From positions 2,765,998 through 2,829,997 of the forward strand of contig NZ_OCVX01000003.1 of the NCBI RefSeq assembly GCF_900232995.1: a stretch of 64,000 nucleotides of DNA, read 5' to 3'. The notes under the pieces are model-generated. The model saw only the letters and a program-made list of their open reading frames with translations, was not told the DNA's origin and searched no databases. Position numbers and translations under genes: made by a program. Positions 46,397 through 55,279 of this stretch are shown here, piece after piece (the first letter of the stretch is position 1; every line of letters starts with the position of its first letter). The DNA comes from Mycobacterium simulans. GTDB lineage: Bacteria > Actinomycetota > Actinomycetes > Mycobacteriales > Mycobacteriaceae.

Positions 46397-48133
46397 TCAG
46401 GCGTCCAGCCTGGTGAACTGCTGGTGTCGGTACTGCTCCACACAAGCGGCCCGTCTGACCTTGCCGCTCGTCGTGGTGGGGATCGACCCCGGTGGCACCA
46501 GGACGAGGTCTGCGACCTTCAGACCGTGCGACTCGGATATCGCCGCCGTGACGTCGGTCTTGACGACGCGGAGCTTGTGCATCTTTTCCTCGTCGGTATC
46601 ACCGCGCTTCTTGAGTTCGATGATCGCGACCAACTTCTCCGTGTGATCCGCCGGGACCGATATCGCCGCGACCCGACCACCGGTGATTTCCTGGACCGTC
46701 GACTCGATGTCCTCGGGATAATGGTTGCGCCCGTACACGATCAGCAGGTCCTTCATCCGGCCCACCACAAATAGCTCCTGCTCGGAGACGAATCCGAGGT
46801 CTCCGGTCCGCAGCCAGGGTCCTTCGGGTGTACCCGGCGAAGGGGCGACCAGCATTGCGCCGAAGGTGCGCTTCGTCTCATCCGGCTTCCGCCAATAGCC
46901 GTCGGCGACGTTGTCGCCATGAACCCAAATTTCACCGATCGTTCCCGCTGGACACTCGACGCCGGTGTCGGGATCCACGATCCGCACGATCGGTGATCCC
47001 GGCATGCCGTAACTCAGCAGCGGTGTGCCGGTTTCCGGTGCGCACCGGTTTGCGCTGCCCGCCGATAGTTTGTCGGATTCGAAGTACACGACTTCAGGCG
47101 AACCACTCGAATTGCGGCTGGCTACATAAACAGTCGCCTCAGCCAGGCCGTACGAGGGGCGCATCATACGATCGCGCAAATTGTACGGAGCAAATCGATC
47201 GCAGAACCGGTTCAGCGTGGCCGGGTGGATTCGTTCGCTGCCGCTAATGATGCCCAGTACGCCACGGAGGTCGAGGCCGGCCATGTCCGCGTCCGATGTT
47301 CGTTTTGCGGCTAGTTCGAACGCGAAATTCGGTGCCGCAGACCATGAATAAGTCTGGTGGGCAAGCGATTGCATCCACCGTGCCGGACGTTGCAGGAACG
47401 CCACCGGACTCGTGAGCTCACTGCGGTAGCCGCCCAGGATCGGCGCGATCACACCGAGAATCAAGCCCATGTCGTGGTAGAACGGCAGCCACGACACGAT
47501 GCTGGCATCGCGCGGCGGCACGCCATCGAACTCCACGAAATACGCTGACATCAGCTGCCGAAAATTCGCGTGCAGATTCCGATGCGAGATCATGACGCCG
47601 GCCGGAAGTCGGGTCGAACCGGACGTGTACTGCAAGTACGCAGTGTTCGGCAAATCTTCGGTCCACGGATTCGGTGAATTCCCGTCCAAATCAAGAGAAT
47701 CGATTTCGACGATCGCCGGAATGGCGTCCGTGTTCGTCTGGCGAATGAACTCGCCGACGTTTTCGGCGACCGCGGCCGTGGTCAGGATCACCGATGGTGA
47801 TGTATCGGCGAGTACGGCAGTCACCCGTTCGTCGTGTGAACCAATCTGTGGGACTGACAATGGAACTGCGATCATCCCGGCCTGCATAGCGCCCAGGAAA
47901 CCCGCGATATACGCAAGGCCTTGTGGAGCCAGAATCACGGCTCTGTCTCCGAGTCGGCCATGTCGACGGATCTCGTGCGCAACGTTGCGGCTCCGCCGAT
48001 ACGCCTGTGACCACGTCAAACTTTCGGCGACGCCGGCCCAATCCAGTTCGTAATCGAGATATGTGTATGCGATTTCGTCGGGTTGCAGACCGGCACGTTC
48101 CCGCAACAAGGAGACGACAGAAGAAGTGGGCAT
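46397..48133 (-). CDS. fadD21: Fatty-acyl-AMP ligase FadD21
   Basis: A 578-residue FAAL that activates a fatty acid as acyl-adenylate and passes it to the PKS as starter. The P-loop-like motif [12 protein letters not shown] and the adenylation core ([34 protein letters not shown]) are visible. Like FAALs rather than CoA ligases it has the FAAL-type insertion after the YG motif. ATG 48133 gives [15 protein letters not shown]; the open frame to 48514 is antisense-phase in cysNC. Length equals that of M. tuberculosis FadD21. It starts 41 bp from chp2's 5' end and may share its promoter. Confidence 0.93.
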   Translation of the reverse strand: MPTSSVVSLLRERAGLQPDEIAYTYLDYELDWAGVAESLTWSQAYRRSRNVAHEIRRHGRLGDRAVILAPQGLAYIAGFLGAMQAGMIAVPLSVPQIGSHDERVTAVLADTSPSVILTTAAVAENVGEFIRQTNTDAIPAIVEIDSLDLDGNSPNPWTEDLPNTAYLQYTSGSTRLPAGVMISHRNLHANFRQLMSAYFVEFDGVPPRDASIVSWLPFYHDMGLILGVIAPILGGYRSELTSPVAFLQRPARWMQSLAHQTYSWSAAPNFAFELAAKRTSDADMAGLDLRGVLGIISGSERIHPATLNRFCDRFAPYNLRDRMMRPSYGLAEATVYVASRNSSGSPEVVYFESDKLSAGSANRCAPETGTPLLSYGMPGSPIVRIVDPDTGVECPAGTIGEIWVHGDNVADGYWRKPDETKRTFGAMLVAPSPGTPEGPWLRTGDLGFVSEQELFVVGRMKDLLIVYGRNHYPEDIESTVQEITGGRVAAISVPADHTEKLVAIIELKKRGDTDEEKMHKLRVVKTDVTAAISESHGLKVADLVLVPPGSIPTTTSGKVRRAACVEQYRHQQFTRLDA

Positions 48134-48185
48134 AACGGCCACGTTACCGCCGCGCCGTCGACCGAGTTCCTGCGGCGAATCCGCC

Positions 48186-50078
48186 TCAACGTCCCGGCAA
48201 TCGAGGGCTGCGCTCGTTGAGCAGCGCAATGACCTGCGCGGCCAGGTCGTCGATGTCGGCGTCGGTGGTGTCGAGCACCAGGTCCGGGTTCTCGGGCGGC
48301 TCGTAGGGGGCATCCACACCGGTAAGCCCCTTGAGACTGCCACTGCGCGCCCGCGCGTACAGGCCTTTGGGGTCGCGCCGTTCGCATTCTTGCACCGAAG
48401 TGGAGACGTATACCTCGATGAAGGGCAGCTTGGCGGCGTCGTTGAGCGCGCGCGCGATCTCGCGGTCCGACTTGAGCGGTGACACCAGGGACGCCAGTGC
48501 GACCACGCCGGCATCGCCGAGCAGCCGGGTCAAATGCCCTACCCGTCTGATGTTTTCGGTGCGGTCACCGGGGGAGAAGCCCAGGTCGTCGGATAAGCCG
48601 TGCCGCAGGTTGTCACCGTCGAGCAGGTAGGCCACCCGCCCCGATTCGACCAGTGCGCGTTCCACGGCGACGGCGATTGTCGACTTGCCGGACGCGGGCA
48701 GGCCGGTGAACCAGATTGTCGCGCCTGGTTGTCCGGTGGCTTGCCAGCGATACTTCCGGTCCAGCGCTGACGGGTGCCAACGGATGTCGGTCCGCGGATG
48801 CGTACCCGGCTTGACTTCGCGCGCTTCGAGGATGGTGCCGGCGCCGACGGTGTCGTTGCTGGTTTCGTCGATCAGGATGAATGCGCCGCTGTCGCGATTG
48901 TCGGCGTAGTTGTCGGCGACGACGACCGAGCTGGTTCGCAGCGTCACCGTGCCAATGTCGTTGAGCGCCAATTCGACTGGGCTATCGAGCTCGTCGAGCG
49001 TTTCCGGGTCGAGCCGCGTGTGCAGTTCTTGTACGGTGGTCCGCACGGTCTTGGTCGTTTGTTTGAGTGCCAGCCGGTCTCCGCCTCGTAGCGGGGTGTC
49101 GGAGAACCAGCACACCGTCGCGTCGAGCTCGCGGGCCAGCATCGGCAGGGTTGCCCCTTCAGCCCCACTGACCAGCACGTCGCCGCGACCCACGTCGATA
49201 TCGTCGGTCAGCTCGATGGACACTGAGAGCGGTGCGACGGCTGTCGTGCGGTCGTCGTCGAGGGTGTCCAGCGCGGCCACGGTCGACCGGGTACCGGCGG
49301 GCAGTGATACCACTGGATCACCGATGCTGAGCGTTCCTGCCGCCAGTCGTCCGGTATAACGACGGCGCACGTTTGCGGTCGGGCGCGACACCCACTGCAC
49401 GGGCAGCCTCAGGCGCGACGCCTCAGCCTGCGGCGCGGCGAGCTCGATGCTTTCCAGGTACTCGAGCAGGGTCGGGCCGCTGTACCATGGGGTGCGCTCG
49501 GATCTGTGCACGACGTTGTCCCCGTGTTTGGCCGCGATCGGGATCACCGTGATGTCCACGTCGCCCAGGCGTGCCGCCATCTGTTGCAGTTCGTCCGCCA
49601 CCCGAGCGAATCCCGCTTGATCGAAGGCGATGAGGTCAATCTTGTTCACTGTCGCGACAAAATGCTTGACGCCCAACAGCTTTGCGATCCGCGCGTGTCT
49701 GCGAGTCTGACGCAATACCCCGGCGCGCGCGTCGACCAGCAGGATCGCTGCGTGTGCGTTGGAGGCGCCGGTGAACATGTTTCGGGTGTAGCGTTCGTGG
49801 CCCGGGGTGTCGGCAAGGATGTAGCTGCGGGATTCGGTGGAGAAAAATCGGTACGCGACATCGATGGTGATGCCCTGTTCGCGTTCGGCCCGTAAGCCAT
49901 CCGACAGTGCTGCGAGGTCGGCGATGCCTTCTTCATCGGTGACGGCTTCGAGGTGGTCCAGCGGCAGGCTGTCGGTGTCGTGCAGCAGCCGTCCTATCAG
50001 GGTGCTCTTGCCGTCGTCCACCGAACCAGCGGTGGCGATGCGCAGTAGCTGACGCGTGACAGGCCTCATCAGAGTCAT
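48186..50078 (-). CDS. cysNC: Bifunctional sulfate adenylyltransferase GTPase / APS kinase CysNC
   Basis: A 630-residue fusion. The CysN half (about 1-440) is an EF-Tu-like GTPase that drives ATP sulfurylase: G1 [10 protein letters not shown]3 DTPGHERY, G4 NKID. The CysC half (about 455-630) is APS kinase with a P-loop GLPASGKST and [11 protein letters not shown]; it makes PAPS. ATG 50078 overlaps the cysD stop by one base (TGATG), so the pair is coupled. The sequence differs clearly from the M. tuberculosis housekeeping CysN (Rv1286) that I recall, so this is probably a second, dedicated copy. The 52-bp gap to fadD21 has no terminator. Confidence 0.9.
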   Translation of the reverse strand: MTLMRPVTRQLLRIATAGSVDDGKSTLIGRLLHDTDSLPLDHLEAVTDEEGIADLAALSDGLRAEREQGITIDVAYRFFSTESRSYILADTPGHERYTRNMFTGASNAHAAILLVDARAGVLRQTRRHARIAKLLGVKHFVATVNKIDLIAFDQAGFARVADELQQMAARLGDVDITVIPIAAKHGDNVVHRSERTPWYSGPTLLEYLESIELAAPQAEASRLRLPVQWVSRPTANVRRRYTGRLAAGTLSIGDPVVSLPAGTRSTVAALDTLDDDRTTAVAPLSVSIELTDDIDVGRGDVLVSGAEGATLPMLARELDATVCWFSDTPLRGGDRLALKQTTKTVRTTVQELHTRLDPETLDELDSPVELALNDIGTVTLRTSSVVVADNYADNRDSGAFILIDETSNDTVGAGTILEAREVKPGTHPRTDIRWHPSALDRKYRWQATGQPGATIWFTGLPASGKSTIAVAVERALVESGRVAYLLDGDNLRHGLSDDLGFSPGDRTENIRRVGHLTRLLGDAGVVALASLVSPLKSDREIARALNDAAKLPFIEVYVSTSVQECERRDPKGLYARARSGSLKGLTGVDAPYEPPENPDLVLDTTDADIDDLAAQVIALLNERSPRLPGR

Positions 50079-50992
50079 CAGAAGTAGCCCTCTCGCTTGC
50101 GGTCTTCCATGGCGGCCGCCGACGTGCGGTCGTCGGCGCGGGTCTCGCCTCGTTCCGATACCGTCGCCGCCGAGATCTCGGTGATGACTCGCGTGATGTC
50201 GGTGGCCGTGGAGCGCACCGCCCCGGTGATGGTCAGGTCGCCGACGGTTCGGTACCGCACCCACTCCACGGCGGACGATTCGCCGTTACGCGGCCCGGCG
50301 TAGTCCGAAACCGCCAACAGGATGCCGTCGCGTTCGAATACCTCGCGCTCGTGAGCGAAGTAGATCGACGGCAGCTCAAGCTCTTCCAGCTCGATGTAGC
50401 GCCACACGTCGAGCTCGGTCCAGTTGCTCAACGGGAACACCCGCACCTGCTCGCCCTTCTTGATCCGGCCGTTGTAGAGCGACCACGGTTCGGGGCGCTG
50501 TGCACGGGGATCCCACTGGCCGAACTCGTCGCGGAAGCTCAAAATCCGTTCCTTGGCGCGAGCGCGCTCCTCGTCGCGGCGGGCGCCCCCGAACGCGGCG
50601 TCGAAGCCGCCTTCCTCCAGCGCGTCGAGCAACGTGCGGGTCTGTGCGCGGTTGCGTGAGGCCCCGGGGCCCGGATCGGGGACTCGGCCCTTGTCGATGG
50701 AATCCTGAACCGACGCGACAATCAGCTTGTGTCCCCGGCCGGTGACCCTGCGGTCCCGAAACTCGATTACCTCGGGGAAGTTGTGTCCGGTGTCGACGTG
50801 CATCACCGGAAATGGCAGCGGTGACGGTCGAAAGGCCTTCTCCGCCAACCGAAGTAGCACGATCGAGTCCTTGCCGGCGGAAAATAGCAGCACCGGGCGC
50901 TCCAGCTCTGCGACAACCTCGCGGATGATGTGCACCGCTTCGGCTTCCAGAAGCCGCAGTTCGTCGACGCGCCGGGCGTCAGTATGGGTCAT
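50078..50992 (-). CDS. cysD: Sulfate adenylyltransferase subunit 2 CysD
   Basis: A 304-residue ATP sulfurylase catalytic subunit of the N-type ATP pyrophosphatase family. The PP-loop is FSAGKDSIVLL (variant of SGGKDS). Further family motifs are MHVDTGHNFPE, FGGARRDEERARAKERI and the C-terminal DRKREGYF. With CysN it makes APS from sulfate and ATP. The gene lies between stf0 and cysNC, all on the minus strand; upstream is a 68-bp gap carrying a dispersed repeat. The linkage says it serves PAPS supply for the sulfotransferase. Confidence 0.93.
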   Translation of the reverse strand: MTHTDARRVDELRLLEAEAVHIIREVVAELERPVLLFSAGKDSIVLLRLAEKAFRPSPLPFPVMHVDTGHNFPEVIEFRDRRVTGRGHKLIVASVQDSIDKGRVPDPGPGASRNRAQTRTLLDALEEGGFDAAFGGARRDEERARAKERILSFRDEFGQWDPRAQRPEPWSLYNGRIKKGEQVRVFPLSNWTELDVWRYIELEELELPSIYFAHEREVFERDGILLAVSDYAGPRNGESSAVEWVRYRTVGDLTITGAVRSTATDITRVITEISAATVSERGETRADDRTSAAAMEDRKREGYF

Positions 50993-51019
50993 GTGCGCCG
51001 CTCCTCCTCATCGCTTCGT

Positions 51020-51041
51020 CCCCGCAAGCGGGAGGTGCCCC
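51020..51041. repeat. Small dispersed palindromic repeat (CCCGCAAGCGGG type), copy 2
   Basis: CCCCGCAAGCGGGAGGTGCC plus CC, matching the copy at 5932-5955 in 19 of the first 22 positions. Here it is embedded in CTCCTCCTCATCGC and CATCGTCGCCGG sequences (about 51001-51056) that resemble another common mycobacterial intergenic repeat. It fills the gap between stf0 and cysD. Confidence 0.55.
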
Positions 51042-51060
51042 AACGCATCGTCGCCGGGGG

Positions 51061-51864
51061 TCATGTCGGTAACCCCTCTTTCTCCGCATCCGCCCGGTAG
51101 CGATCCACCCATTCGTCGGAGCGCTGGTCGGCCTGCCGCTGCAGCACCGGTTCGGGCGCCAGTCGCGGGTCGAGCCCCAACTCCTCAAGGATGTTGGCCA
51201 CTACCTGAGTTAGGTTGCGCCACAACACCGGATAGGAAATCTCAATCGGTTTGACGTCTTCTTCCGCGAACCACGCTTGCCAGCCCTTCTCCTGGGCACG
51301 CAGCATGGTGACGACGTGGGCGATGGCCCCGGCGTGGTAGGTGGCACGCGCATCGCGGACCGGATCGGGCCTGCCGCGCCACACCCGGGTCTGTACCGCC
51401 CGCCAAACCGACCCCGCCTGTGACACCACATCGGGCCGGTGGACATGAATGAGGAGCGGATCCTCGCCGACGACGTCGCGAATCGCGGCCAGCAGGCCGT
51501 CGCCTGATCGATCCGGTAGTCCGGCCGCGCGGTTCAACAGCAGCGGCGTCTGATTCCACATCAGCTTGCCGCCCCAGACGCCGTTGGGTGTTCTACCGAC
51601 GGTGCGGATGTAGTCGCGCCAGATCTCGGCCGGCGCGAGGTCCGGCTTGCCCTCGTCTAACGGGTCAAGCAGGCTCAGGATCGACTCGTCCTCGACACCA
51701 GCGAACCACTCCCGTGGCTGCGGGGACTGGCTCGTTGTCGGCAGATATTGAAAGAATTCCTGGGGCTCGCCGGCAACTCCGGTGGCGCGCAGCGACTCGA
51801 CGAGCAGCGTGCTGCCACTGCGCTGGGAGGCCAGCACCAGGTATGACGACGGACGATCAGCCAC
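51061..51864 (-). CDS. stf0: Trehalose 2-sulfotransferase Stf0
   Basis: A 267-residue PAPS-dependent sulfotransferase. The 5'-phosphosulfate loop is [13 protein letters not shown] near residue 14; the 3'-phosphate region is [13 protein letters not shown]. Whole-protein character ([41 protein letters not shown]) matches mycobacterial Stf0 (Rv0295c), which makes trehalose-2-sulfate, the first step of sulfolipid-1. In H37Rv stf0 lies far from both the sulfolipid and polyacyltrehalose loci. Here it heads stf0-cysD-cysNC beside fadD21, with the enzymes needed to make its PAPS donor. Confidence 0.92.
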   Translation of the reverse strand: MADRPSSYLVLASQRSGSTLLVESLRATGVAGEPQEFFQYLPTTSQSPQPREWFAGVEDESILSLLDPLDEGKPDLAPAEIWRDYIRTVGRTPNGVWGGKLMWNQTPLLLNRAAGLPDRSGDGLLAAIRDVVGEDPLLIHVHRPDVVSQAGSVWRAVQTRVWRGRPDPVRDARATYHAGAIAHVVTMLRAQEKGWQAWFAEEDVKPIEISYPVLWRNLTQVVANILEELGLDPRLAPEPVLQRQADQRSDEWVDRYRADAEKEGLPT

Positions 51865-52219
51865 CCAGGAAGCCTAACTGGTAGCAAATCCCCTGCAAGA
51901 CATGCGGTTACCTTCAGCCTGAACTTAACTCTTGCGCGGGGTTCAGGTCGGCTAGCACCGGCCCAGAATGGCGGTGGTTTGTTGCGTTCGGTGACGGGTG
52001 GGCATCATTTGGCCCCGATGGGGTGAGTAGGTCGACGGAGGTTGTGGCGCTGCGGTGATGGACATATGCGCCCGTGGGCACACAAAGGGTGGGAACAGCA
52101 GCCGACTGCCGGATCGGGTGGTGTGTGCGTGTCCGCTCGGAGATGTCCAGATTGTGGCGCCCGCGGGCATTCATCTGAGATACACCCCAATCCACGGCGC
52201 GGACCAGGGCGAATGTGCG
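51865..52219. other. Gap without a supported gene
   Basis: 355 bp upstream of stf0 and downstream of the frameshifted membrane-protein gene. Short open frames here have His/Arg/Pro-rich products and no ribosome sites. It must contain the stf0 promoter, but I can point to no clear -10 or operator. Confidence 0.6.
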
Positions 52220-52655
52220 TCACAGGGGGAACAGCGACAGCACGTTGCCGACGAAGCCCACAACCAGGCCACCGAGCAGCAGACCGACCGCGACCCACCG
52301 GCGACGGTCGCTGATCGTTCTGGGCGGTGACGTAGGTCAGGAGTGCGCGGCGTTGTTTCGCGGCCGCGGGGCCGGTCTGTTCGACGGCCACGTCAGCCAG
52401 CTGATCAGCGAGCTGGGACATCGCTACGTCAAGCCCGAAGGGGCGGGGCTTGTTCGCCATCTCTGTGATTTGTCGGCGGTGTTCGGCGGCGGCTTCGTCT
52501 GCATCGGCCAGGCCCGACTTCAAGCGCCGCATATTGCCTATGCTCGTGCGCACGTCCTGGATCACCAAGTAAGCGCCCACCATTTGCAGCGCGAAACCGA
52601 CTACGTAGAGGACCAGGGCTGCGACCTTCATCGTCGTCACGGTACCGACGACCAC
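52220..52655 (-). pseudogene. Frameshifted small two-helix membrane protein
   Basis: The N-terminal part reads MKVAALVLYVVGFALQMVG (ATG 52631; GTG 52655 possible), a membrane helix, then a charged coiled-coil stretch (RLKSGLADADEAAAEHRRQ) up to LLTYVTAQN near 52315. In that frame the sequence turns to Arg/Pro-rich nonsense. The +1 frame continues as ISDRRRWVAVGLLLGGL, then VVGFVGNVLSLFPL and a stop at 52220, a second membrane helix. So one base has been gained (or two lost) around 52310-52318. Complete, it would be about 144 residues, N-in/C-in or similar. Unrecognised; function unknown. Confidence 0.6.
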
Positions 52656-52719
52656 CGCCGCCGATCTGTTGCGCCGCGCCGCAGCGACGGGTTGTGTCAG
52701 TAGGCTGCGACGTCGGCGG

Positions 52720-52998
52720 TCAGAAGCGCGTTACGACGTCGGGGCGTCGGGCGGACCAAGGCGTACCGGCTACGCCCTCGGGGTCGGGGCCACCACGTGG
52801 AGGATCGCCGCCATCAGCCGCAACCGCAGCCGCTCCCTGACCCGCCTCGTCAAGGACGCGGCCCAGCTCACCCTGCTGGGCCAGCATGCGGCCGATGGTT
52901 TTGAGCAGATCGACCGTGGACGACTCACAGACCTGAACGACGACGATCCGTGTGTCGATCAGTGCCTCTGCAGCCCCACGGAAGCAGGTTTCGGGCAA
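52720..52998 (-). CDS. Hypothetical 92-residue protein
   Basis: ATG 52998 opens MPETCFRGAAEALIDTRIV and continues through STVDLLKTIGRMLAQQG, a plausible helical region, before a Pro/Gly/Arg-rich end. Codon choice looks like mycobacterial coding DNA in the first 60 codons. It lies 64 bp upstream of the frameshifted membrane-protein gene on the same strand, so they may have formed an operon. I do not recognise it, and it may be a remnant. Confidence 0.3.
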   Translation of the reverse strand: MPETCFRGAAEALIDTRIVVVQVCESSTVDLLKTIGRMLAQQGELGRVLDEAGQGAAAVAADGGDPPRGGPDPEGVAGTPWSARRPDVVTRF

Positions 52999-53038
52999 TG
53001 TGGGACGGCGGATTCAACTCAACAGCGTAGCTAGCTTT

Positions 53039-53126
53039 CGCCGATTTGCGATACGGCCGTCGCCGATACGCGATGTTGTCTGCGCCGATTGGCGGATACT
53101 TGCTCACCGATTCGCGATATCGTTGT
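53039..53126. repeat. Four tandem 22-bp iterons
   Basis: A 15-bp core, consensus CGCCGATTnGCGATA, starts at 53039, 53061, 53083 and 53105: exactly 22 bp apart each time. Seven-base spacers differ in sequence. Cores read CGCCGATTTGCGATA, CGCCGATACGCGATG, CGCCGATTGGCGGATA (one extra base) and CACCGATTCGCGATA. Two helical turns of spacing would put all copies on one DNA face. The 159 bp from the array to the antitoxin relic hold no gene. Confidence 0.7.
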
Positions 53127-53278
53127 GCCCGAACAAGAACATCTGCCGCCCAAGCGGTGCAACCGAATCCGGCACCAGCAGGCCCTTGGGGTCCGGCGCG
53201 TCACCACGAAGATCCAGCCGAAGCGCACCACTCCTAGGGCTTCGCGATGTCTATGTAAGTCCAGCTATATTGACAGTC

Positions 53279-53532
53279 ATGTGGACGGTGCCGCTGAATG
53301 CCAAAGACAAGCTTTCCGGGCTAATTGACGAAGCGGATACAGCCCACGAAGCCACTCAGATCAGCCGCCACGGGCCGAGTGGCCGCGGTCATTATGTCCG
53401 CCGATGATCTCGAGTCCCTCGACGCGGGCCTGCCCGCGGTGCGGACTCGGTATCGCCGAGGAGCTCGTGCGGGACGACGCCGACTACGCCGACAACAGCG
53501 AGCAGATCCGCAGATGGTTCGGCCTGAGTTGA
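53279..53532 (+). pseudogene. Decayed Phd/YefM (RelB-like) antitoxin gene
   Basis: ATG 53279 begins MWTVPLNAKDKLSGLIDEA and reads through TAHEATQISRHG, the usual N-terminal part of mycobacterial RelB/Phd antitoxins. The next conserved piece, RVAAVIMSADDLESLDAGL, is in the +1 frame, and a third piece, ELVRDDADYADNSEQIRRW ending FGLS and a stop at 53532, is in yet another frame. At least two indels are needed, so no antitoxin is made. No RelE/YoeB-type toxin gene follows; the serine hydrolase copy starts 10 bp later. Confidence 0.75.
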
Positions 53533-53541
53533 CAGGCGGCG

Positions 53542-55041
53542 ATGCGCCATGGTCGTGCGGCTGTCACCGAATGTGTGTGCGCGCTAGGCCAACTGCCGCA
53601 CGAAAGCGCCGCCGCAGTGGTTGAAACTGGTAACTGCACAGACCTTGGCGTAGCGTTCGACGAACTCGATGCCAAGATCAACGCGGGCATGAAGGCCTAT
53701 GCGATTCCAGGCGTCGCGGTTGCTATCTGGGTCGGCGGTCAAGAATACGTCAAGGGCTACGGGGTCACCAATGTCGACCATCCGTTGCCCGTCGAAGGCG
53801 ACACCGTCTTCCGAATCGGTTCCACCACAAAGACTTTCACAGGAACAGCGATGATGCGGCTGGTCGAGCAGGGCAAGGTAGACCTGGATTCACCTGTGCG
53901 CCTCTACATCCCCGACTTCGCGGTGGCCGACGAGTCGGTCAGCGCCACGGTGACCGTGCGCCAACTGCTCAACCACACTGCAGGCTGGGATGGTCGCAAT
54001 GGGCAGGACTTTGGGCGCGGCGATGATGCGGTGGCGCGCTACGTCAACTCAATGACACGTTTACCGCAGCTGACTCCTCCGGGAACCGCGTTCGCGTACA
54101 ACAATTCAGGTCTTGTGGTGGCGGGCCGCATCATCGAGCTTGTCTCCGGAACAACCTACGAGTCTGCGATGCAGAAGCTGGTGCTTGACCCGCTGCAGCT
54201 GGCTCACACCCGCTACTTTTCCGACCAAATAATCGGTCTGAATGTGGCGGCATCGCACAAGGTGGTCGACGGCAAACCTATTGTCGATACCGACTTTTGG
54301 GCTTTCCCACGCAGCTGCAACCCCACCGGTGGGTTGATGTCCACAGTGCGAGATCAGCTGCGCTACGCACAGTTCCATCTCGGCGACGGCAGGGCGCCTA
54401 GCGGCGAGCAGATTCTGAGCTGGCAGTCGCTGGAGGCAATGCGCTCGAACCCGGGCGCAGGCGGAACGCTTTTCGTCGAGCTGACCGGGATGGGCGTGAC
54501 CTGGATGCTGCGGCCCTCCGCGCAGAATGTGACCGTCGTTGAGCACGGCGGCACCTGGAAGGGGCAACGCTCTGGTTTCGTCATGGTGCCCGATCGCAAC
54601 TTCGCCATGACCGTGCTCACCAACTCTGATGGCGGATTTCATATGATCAACGACCTATTCGCCTGCGGCTGGGCGTTGCACAGATTCGCCGGGGTCACCA
54701 ACCTGCCTGCCACACCGCTACACCTTGGCGCCGTCGACCTGGCGCCCTACGAGGGCCGGTACATCGCCGAGCAAGTCTCCCAGGATGGCAGCCTCGAGCA
54801 AACGGTCATCGACTTCCGGGCAAGGGACGGCCAGCTCGCTGGAAGCATGGGCGCCGGCGATGCCAACCCGGATGGCCAAAATAGCGCCAAACTGGGCTTC
54901 GCCTTCTACCGACCCGACTATGGGCTCGACCTCGGACCCGACAACAAGCCCACCGGCAGTCGGTCCAACTTCGTCCGCGGACCGGACGGCAACATCGCCT
55001 GGTTCTGTAGCCAGCACGGGCGCCTGTTCCGACGCCAATAG
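53542..55041 (+). CDS. Beta-lactamase-family serine hydrolase, signal-less paralogue
   Basis: A 499-residue homologue of the protein at 2771-4243. From GVAFDELDAKINAGMKAY onward the two are very similar (about four of five residues by eye), including SxxK (STTK), YNN (AYNNSGLV) and HGG (VEHGGTWKGQ). The first 40 residues are different: no twin-arginine motif, no lipobox, only an unrelated stretch (MRHGRAAVTECVCALGQ). It would therefore stay in the cytosol, or the gene is a truncated duplicate. The start ATG 53542 is simply the first available; it follows an antitoxin relic. Confidence 0.75.
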   Translation: MRHGRAAVTECVCALGQLPHESAAAVVETGNCTDLGVAFDELDAKINAGMKAYAIPGVAVAIWVGGQEYVKGYGVTNVDHPLPVEGDTVFRIGSTTKTFTGTAMMRLVEQGKVDLDSPVRLYIPDFAVADESVSATVTVRQLLNHTAGWDGRNGQDFGRGDDAVARYVNSMTRLPQLTPPGTAFAYNNSGLVVAGRIIELVSGTTYESAMQKLVLDPLQLAHTRYFSDQIIGLNVAASHKVVDGKPIVDTDFWAFPRSCNPTGGLMSTVRDQLRYAQFHLGDGRAPSGEQILSWQSLEAMRSNPGAGGTLFVELTGMGVTWMLRPSAQNVTVVEHGGTWKGQRSGFVMVPDRNFAMTVLTNSDGGFHMINDLFACGWALHRFAGVTNLPATPLHLGAVDLAPYEGRYIAEQVSQDGSLEQTVIDFRARDGQLAGSMGAGDANPDGQNSAKLGFAFYRPDYGLDLGPDNKPTGSRSNFVRGPDGNIAWFCSQHGRLFRRQ

Positions 55042-55193
55042 CACAGCACCGATGAATTCAGCAGCGCAGACAGCCGAGCAAAATCGGCTTCTCTGCTGCC
55101 AGTGTTCGGTAGGGGACGAAGAGCCGATTAACGGGTCATGGGTCGGCTGTCCCGCGGTGAAATCCCCGTGGAGCAGATCGGCGGCCCGGCCAA

Positions 55194-55233
55194 GACTCCT
55201 GCTACCGGAGCTTGTGCTGCGGTAGCAGGAGTC
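55194..55233. terminator. Perfect 14-bp hairpin between hydrolase and methyltransferase
   Basis: GACTCCTGCTACCG (55194-55207), 12-base loop, CGGTAGCAGGAGTC (55220-55233). It lies 152 bp after the serine hydrolase and 46 bp before the methyltransferase start. Too far from the hydrolase stop to be a classic terminator; a leader structure for the methyltransferase is equally possible. Confidence 0.6.
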
Positions 55234-55279
55234 TCGCACGATTCCCCTCCGATGCCACGGTTACGGCTAAGGTGGGCTG

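Noticed and set aside
48136..48514. N-terminal extension of fadD21 into cysNC
   Set aside because: Out-of-phase reading of the APS kinase domain; the FadD21 N-terminus [15 protein letters not shown] at 48133 has the normal family length.
51914..52195. 93-codon minus-strand ORF upstream of stf0
   Set aside because: His/Thr/Pro-rich, no start context, and partly made of the frameshifted tail region of the neighbouring gene.
53039..53126. CRISPR-like array
   Set aside because: Only four 15-bp cores with seven-base gaps; no spacers of 30 or more bases and no cas genes nearby. Iterons fit better.
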